NCBI GenBank assembly: GCA_964515175.1
Contig: CAZEUR010000048.1
Location: 1-8,092 of the forward strand
Length of the DNA: 8,092 bases
Source: CAIWGV01 sp964515175
Lineage (GTDB): Bacteria; Pseudomonadota; Alphaproteobacteria; UBA7879; UBA5542
Direction: 5' to 3'
Shown here: piece after piece, positions 6,817-8,092 of the stretch
Layout of the letters: every line of letters starts with the position of its first letter
Numbering within the stretch: the first letter of the stretch is position 1
Program-made: the position numbers and the translations under genes
Notes under the pieces: model-generated
Databases searched by the model: none
What the model was told of the DNA's origin: nothing
What the model saw: the letters and a program-made list of their open reading frames with translations, nothing else

Positions 6817-7986
6817 TTAGCTGTAAGGGTTTGTAAGACTCATGCGCTCAATGGTAGGTTGAAGGCGTGTCAGTATGTCTGGACTAAAGCCGATCTGAAG
6901 GCCAATCTTCTTGTAAAATTTTATTCGCTCTGCCTTAGAGAGAGCTCTCGTTTCTGCAGAGATTTTTTGCAGAAACTTTATGCTGGAAATCAATATCTTG
7001 CTAAATTGATCAAAATACTTACCCTTCGCGTGTGGATCAGTGTGCCCTGCTATACCCCTTGCCTTCATCTGCCAAGGTTCCCATTCAGGGACGCTTCCAT
7101 ATAGATCTGTGATGGTCTTCGTGTCTAGATTGCGGCATAGATTGATGCTCATGTTTAAAGTGTAAGTGGGAATTTCCATGGGTTTTAGTCCCCAATCTAA
7201 ATGGGGGCTGAAAGCAAGAATTTTTTTATCACAATCATACTTCCAATTCCCAGCGCCTGAATCCGGCACAGGTGTATTCATAGACCAAAAACGAAATTCG
7301 GGCATTCTATCCCCATAGTACTTCCTCAATAGGCGCAAGAAACTGTTCAGGCCGGCTCCACCGCCAAGAAAATCTATACACCATATCTTTCCAGATATTT
7401 CTTTGAATTTTAAAGAGTCTAAATAGGCGAAAAAAGTAGCTTCACGTTTAAGAGTTAGAACGTTGTAAAGGGGAGGAGTGCAGTCAGATTCTAAATTGTG
7501 AGGGTCTTTAAGGTCGCGACGCCCCATCGCGTCCGGGGATCCTGAAAAGGCAACGGAGAAGACAGAGGGAGATGAGGGGTTTGGCTTTTGTGCGTAAAGA
7601 TAGCGCATGGTTTCAATAAGAAAATTAGGCCCTCGACCTAGGCCTATGATAACACTTGGATTTTCTTTTGTGGCAGCTTCCATCACAATTCGAGCTTTCT
7701 CCATAATTTCCTGCGAGCAAATCATTTTAGGATTTTCGTCTTTAATTTCAGAACCATCATTTGGCTGAGTAAGAAGGGTGACTAATGAGACGTGTTTCGC
7801 CAAGACGTTTTCCGGACTAATTTCTAGGGCTTTAGGGCCTTGATACGCCCCAACTTCCGCTGGTGTTAGTTTAAATTTTTTGACCAAAAAGTCAGAAGAA
7901 TCACTGTCGTATAAAAATAGGACTTTTTCAGTGGCCGATTCGGCAGAAAAAGAAATAATAAATACTATAAAATAAAATAATTTCAT
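6817..7986 (-). CDS. Unrecognised exported protein, 389 aa, with signal peptide
   Basis: I do not recognise this protein. Residues 1-17 look like a Sec signal peptide: Lys2, a hydrophobic stretch over residues 3-14, and a possible cleavage after Ala-Glu-Ser at 15-17. No further membrane segment is obvious, so a periplasmic or secreted location is inferred. The mature part reads as a soluble alpha/beta protein with hydrophobic strands ending in glycine loops: VIIGLGRG at 112-119 and KIWCIDFLGGGAG at 200-212, about 90 residues apart. This spacing and pattern weakly recall phosphoribosyltransferase or Rossmann-like folds, but I would not assign an activity. Five cysteines (90, 169, 203, 252, 284) could form disulfides after export. 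The start is fixed by the signal peptide; the only upstream purines are a weak GG eight bases before the ATG, so initiation may be inefficient. The stop is TAA. The gene lies 80 bases upstream of hisS and may be a separate unit. It looks somewhat more AT-rich than the housekeeping genes to its left. Confidence 0.8.
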   Translation of the reverse strand: MKLFYFIVFIISFSAESATEKVLFLYDSDSSDFLVKKFKLTPAEVGAYQGPKALEISPENVLAKHVSLVTLLTQPNDGSEIKDENPKMICSQEIMEKARIVMEAATKENPSVIIGLGRGPNFLIETMRYLYAQKPNPSSPSVFSVAFSGSPDAMGRRDLKDPHNLESDCTPPLYNVLTLKREATFFAYLDSLKFKEISGKIWCIDFLGGGAGLNSFLRLLRKYYGDRMPEFRFWSMNTPVPDSGAGNWKYDCDKKILAFSPHLDWGLKPMEIPTYTLNMSINLCRNLDTKTITDLYGSVPEWEPWQMKARGIAGHTDPHAKGKYFDQFSKILISSIKFLQKISAETRALSKAERIKFYKKIGLQIGFSPDILTRLQPTIERMSLTNPYS

Positions 7987-7997
7987 AAAAAAACCAA

Positions 7998-8018
7998 ATT
8001 ATATTCATGTATATTATA
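7998..8018 (-). promoter_or_regulatory. Candidate -10 boxes upstream of the exported-protein gene
   Basis: Two perfect TATAAT hexamers occur on the minus strand, at 8018-8013 and 8003-7998, upstream of the ATG at 7986. They lie in an extremely AT-rich stretch (about 7987-8038), where such matches are expected by chance, and neither has a good TTGACA-like -35 at 16-18 bases. A promoter in this spacer is likely on position alone; the exact box is uncertain. Confidence 0.3.
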
Positions 8019-8041
8019 AAAATATTTATTTTTCAAATAGA

Positions 8042-8062
8042 CCTCCTGCGTAAGTGAGGAGG
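8042..8062. repeat. CCTCCT/AGGAGG inverted repeat
   Basis: CCTCCT (8042-8047) and AGGAGG (8057-8062) form a six-base stem with a nine-base loop. On the minus strand it is followed by TCTATTTG, which is not a clean T-run, so a rho-independent terminator for a gene beyond the window edge is only possible. The AGGAGG is too far from the downstream ATG (over 50 bases) to be its ribosome site. Confidence 0.35.
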
Positions 8063-8092
8063 AAGAGAGAAAGAAGTTGAAGGATTGAGTAG

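Noticed and set aside
7983..8090. Minus-strand frame open from the window edge that ends in a TGA overlapping the ATG at 7986 (ATGA)
   Set aside because: It could be the end of an upstream gene, but the stretch is mostly A/T, other minus-strand frames are also open through its first part, and the peptide is low in complexity.

Overview
The window suggests an alphaproteobacterium, probably outside the Rhizobiales/Rhodobacterales/Caulobacterales group and plausibly a host-associated Holosporales- or Rickettsiales-like or Rhodospirillales-like lineage. Three things point there: the hisS, prfA, prmC, clpB order, which as I recall it is an alphaproteobacterial arrangement; a histidyl-tRNA synthetase of the canonical bacterial type; and a moderate-to-low GC content (mid-40s percent by eye) with very AT-rich spacers. 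This placement is inference, because no rRNA or other marker is present. Both TAA and TGA are used as stop codons, so the standard bacterial code applies and a prfB (RF2) gene is expected elsewhere.

All six credible genes lie on the minus strand, so the window reads right to left. At the right edge (8092-7987) is an AT-rich spacer with a short inverted repeat and two TATAAT boxes. It is followed by a gene for a 389-residue protein with a signal peptide that I do not recognise (7986-6817). After an 80-base gap comes a tight cluster: hisS (6736-5501), prfA overlapping it by ATGA (5504-4431), an M15-family peptidoglycan peptidase homologue 12 bases later (4418-3660), and prmC sharing one base with that gene (3660-2836). 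After 46 bases comes clpB (2789-210), preceded by its own candidate heat-shock-type promoter and a small inverted repeat. The last 209 bases hold no gene and no convincing terminator.

Functionally the cluster is about protein synthesis. HisRS charges tRNA-His, RF1 ends translation at UAA/UAG, and PrmC methylates the GGQ glutamine that RF1 (and RF2) use for peptide release. ClpB resolubilises aggregated proteins. The odd member is the M15 peptidase: it sits between prfA and prmC, lacks a visible signal peptide, has two in-frame starts each with a strong Shine-Dalgarno, and ends in a TAATG overlap that probably couples prmC translation to it. The remaining unknown is the exported 389-residue protein, in which two loops weakly recall a phosphoribosyltransferase-type alpha/beta fold. 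I see no mobile element, CRISPR array, tRNA or rRNA in the window.
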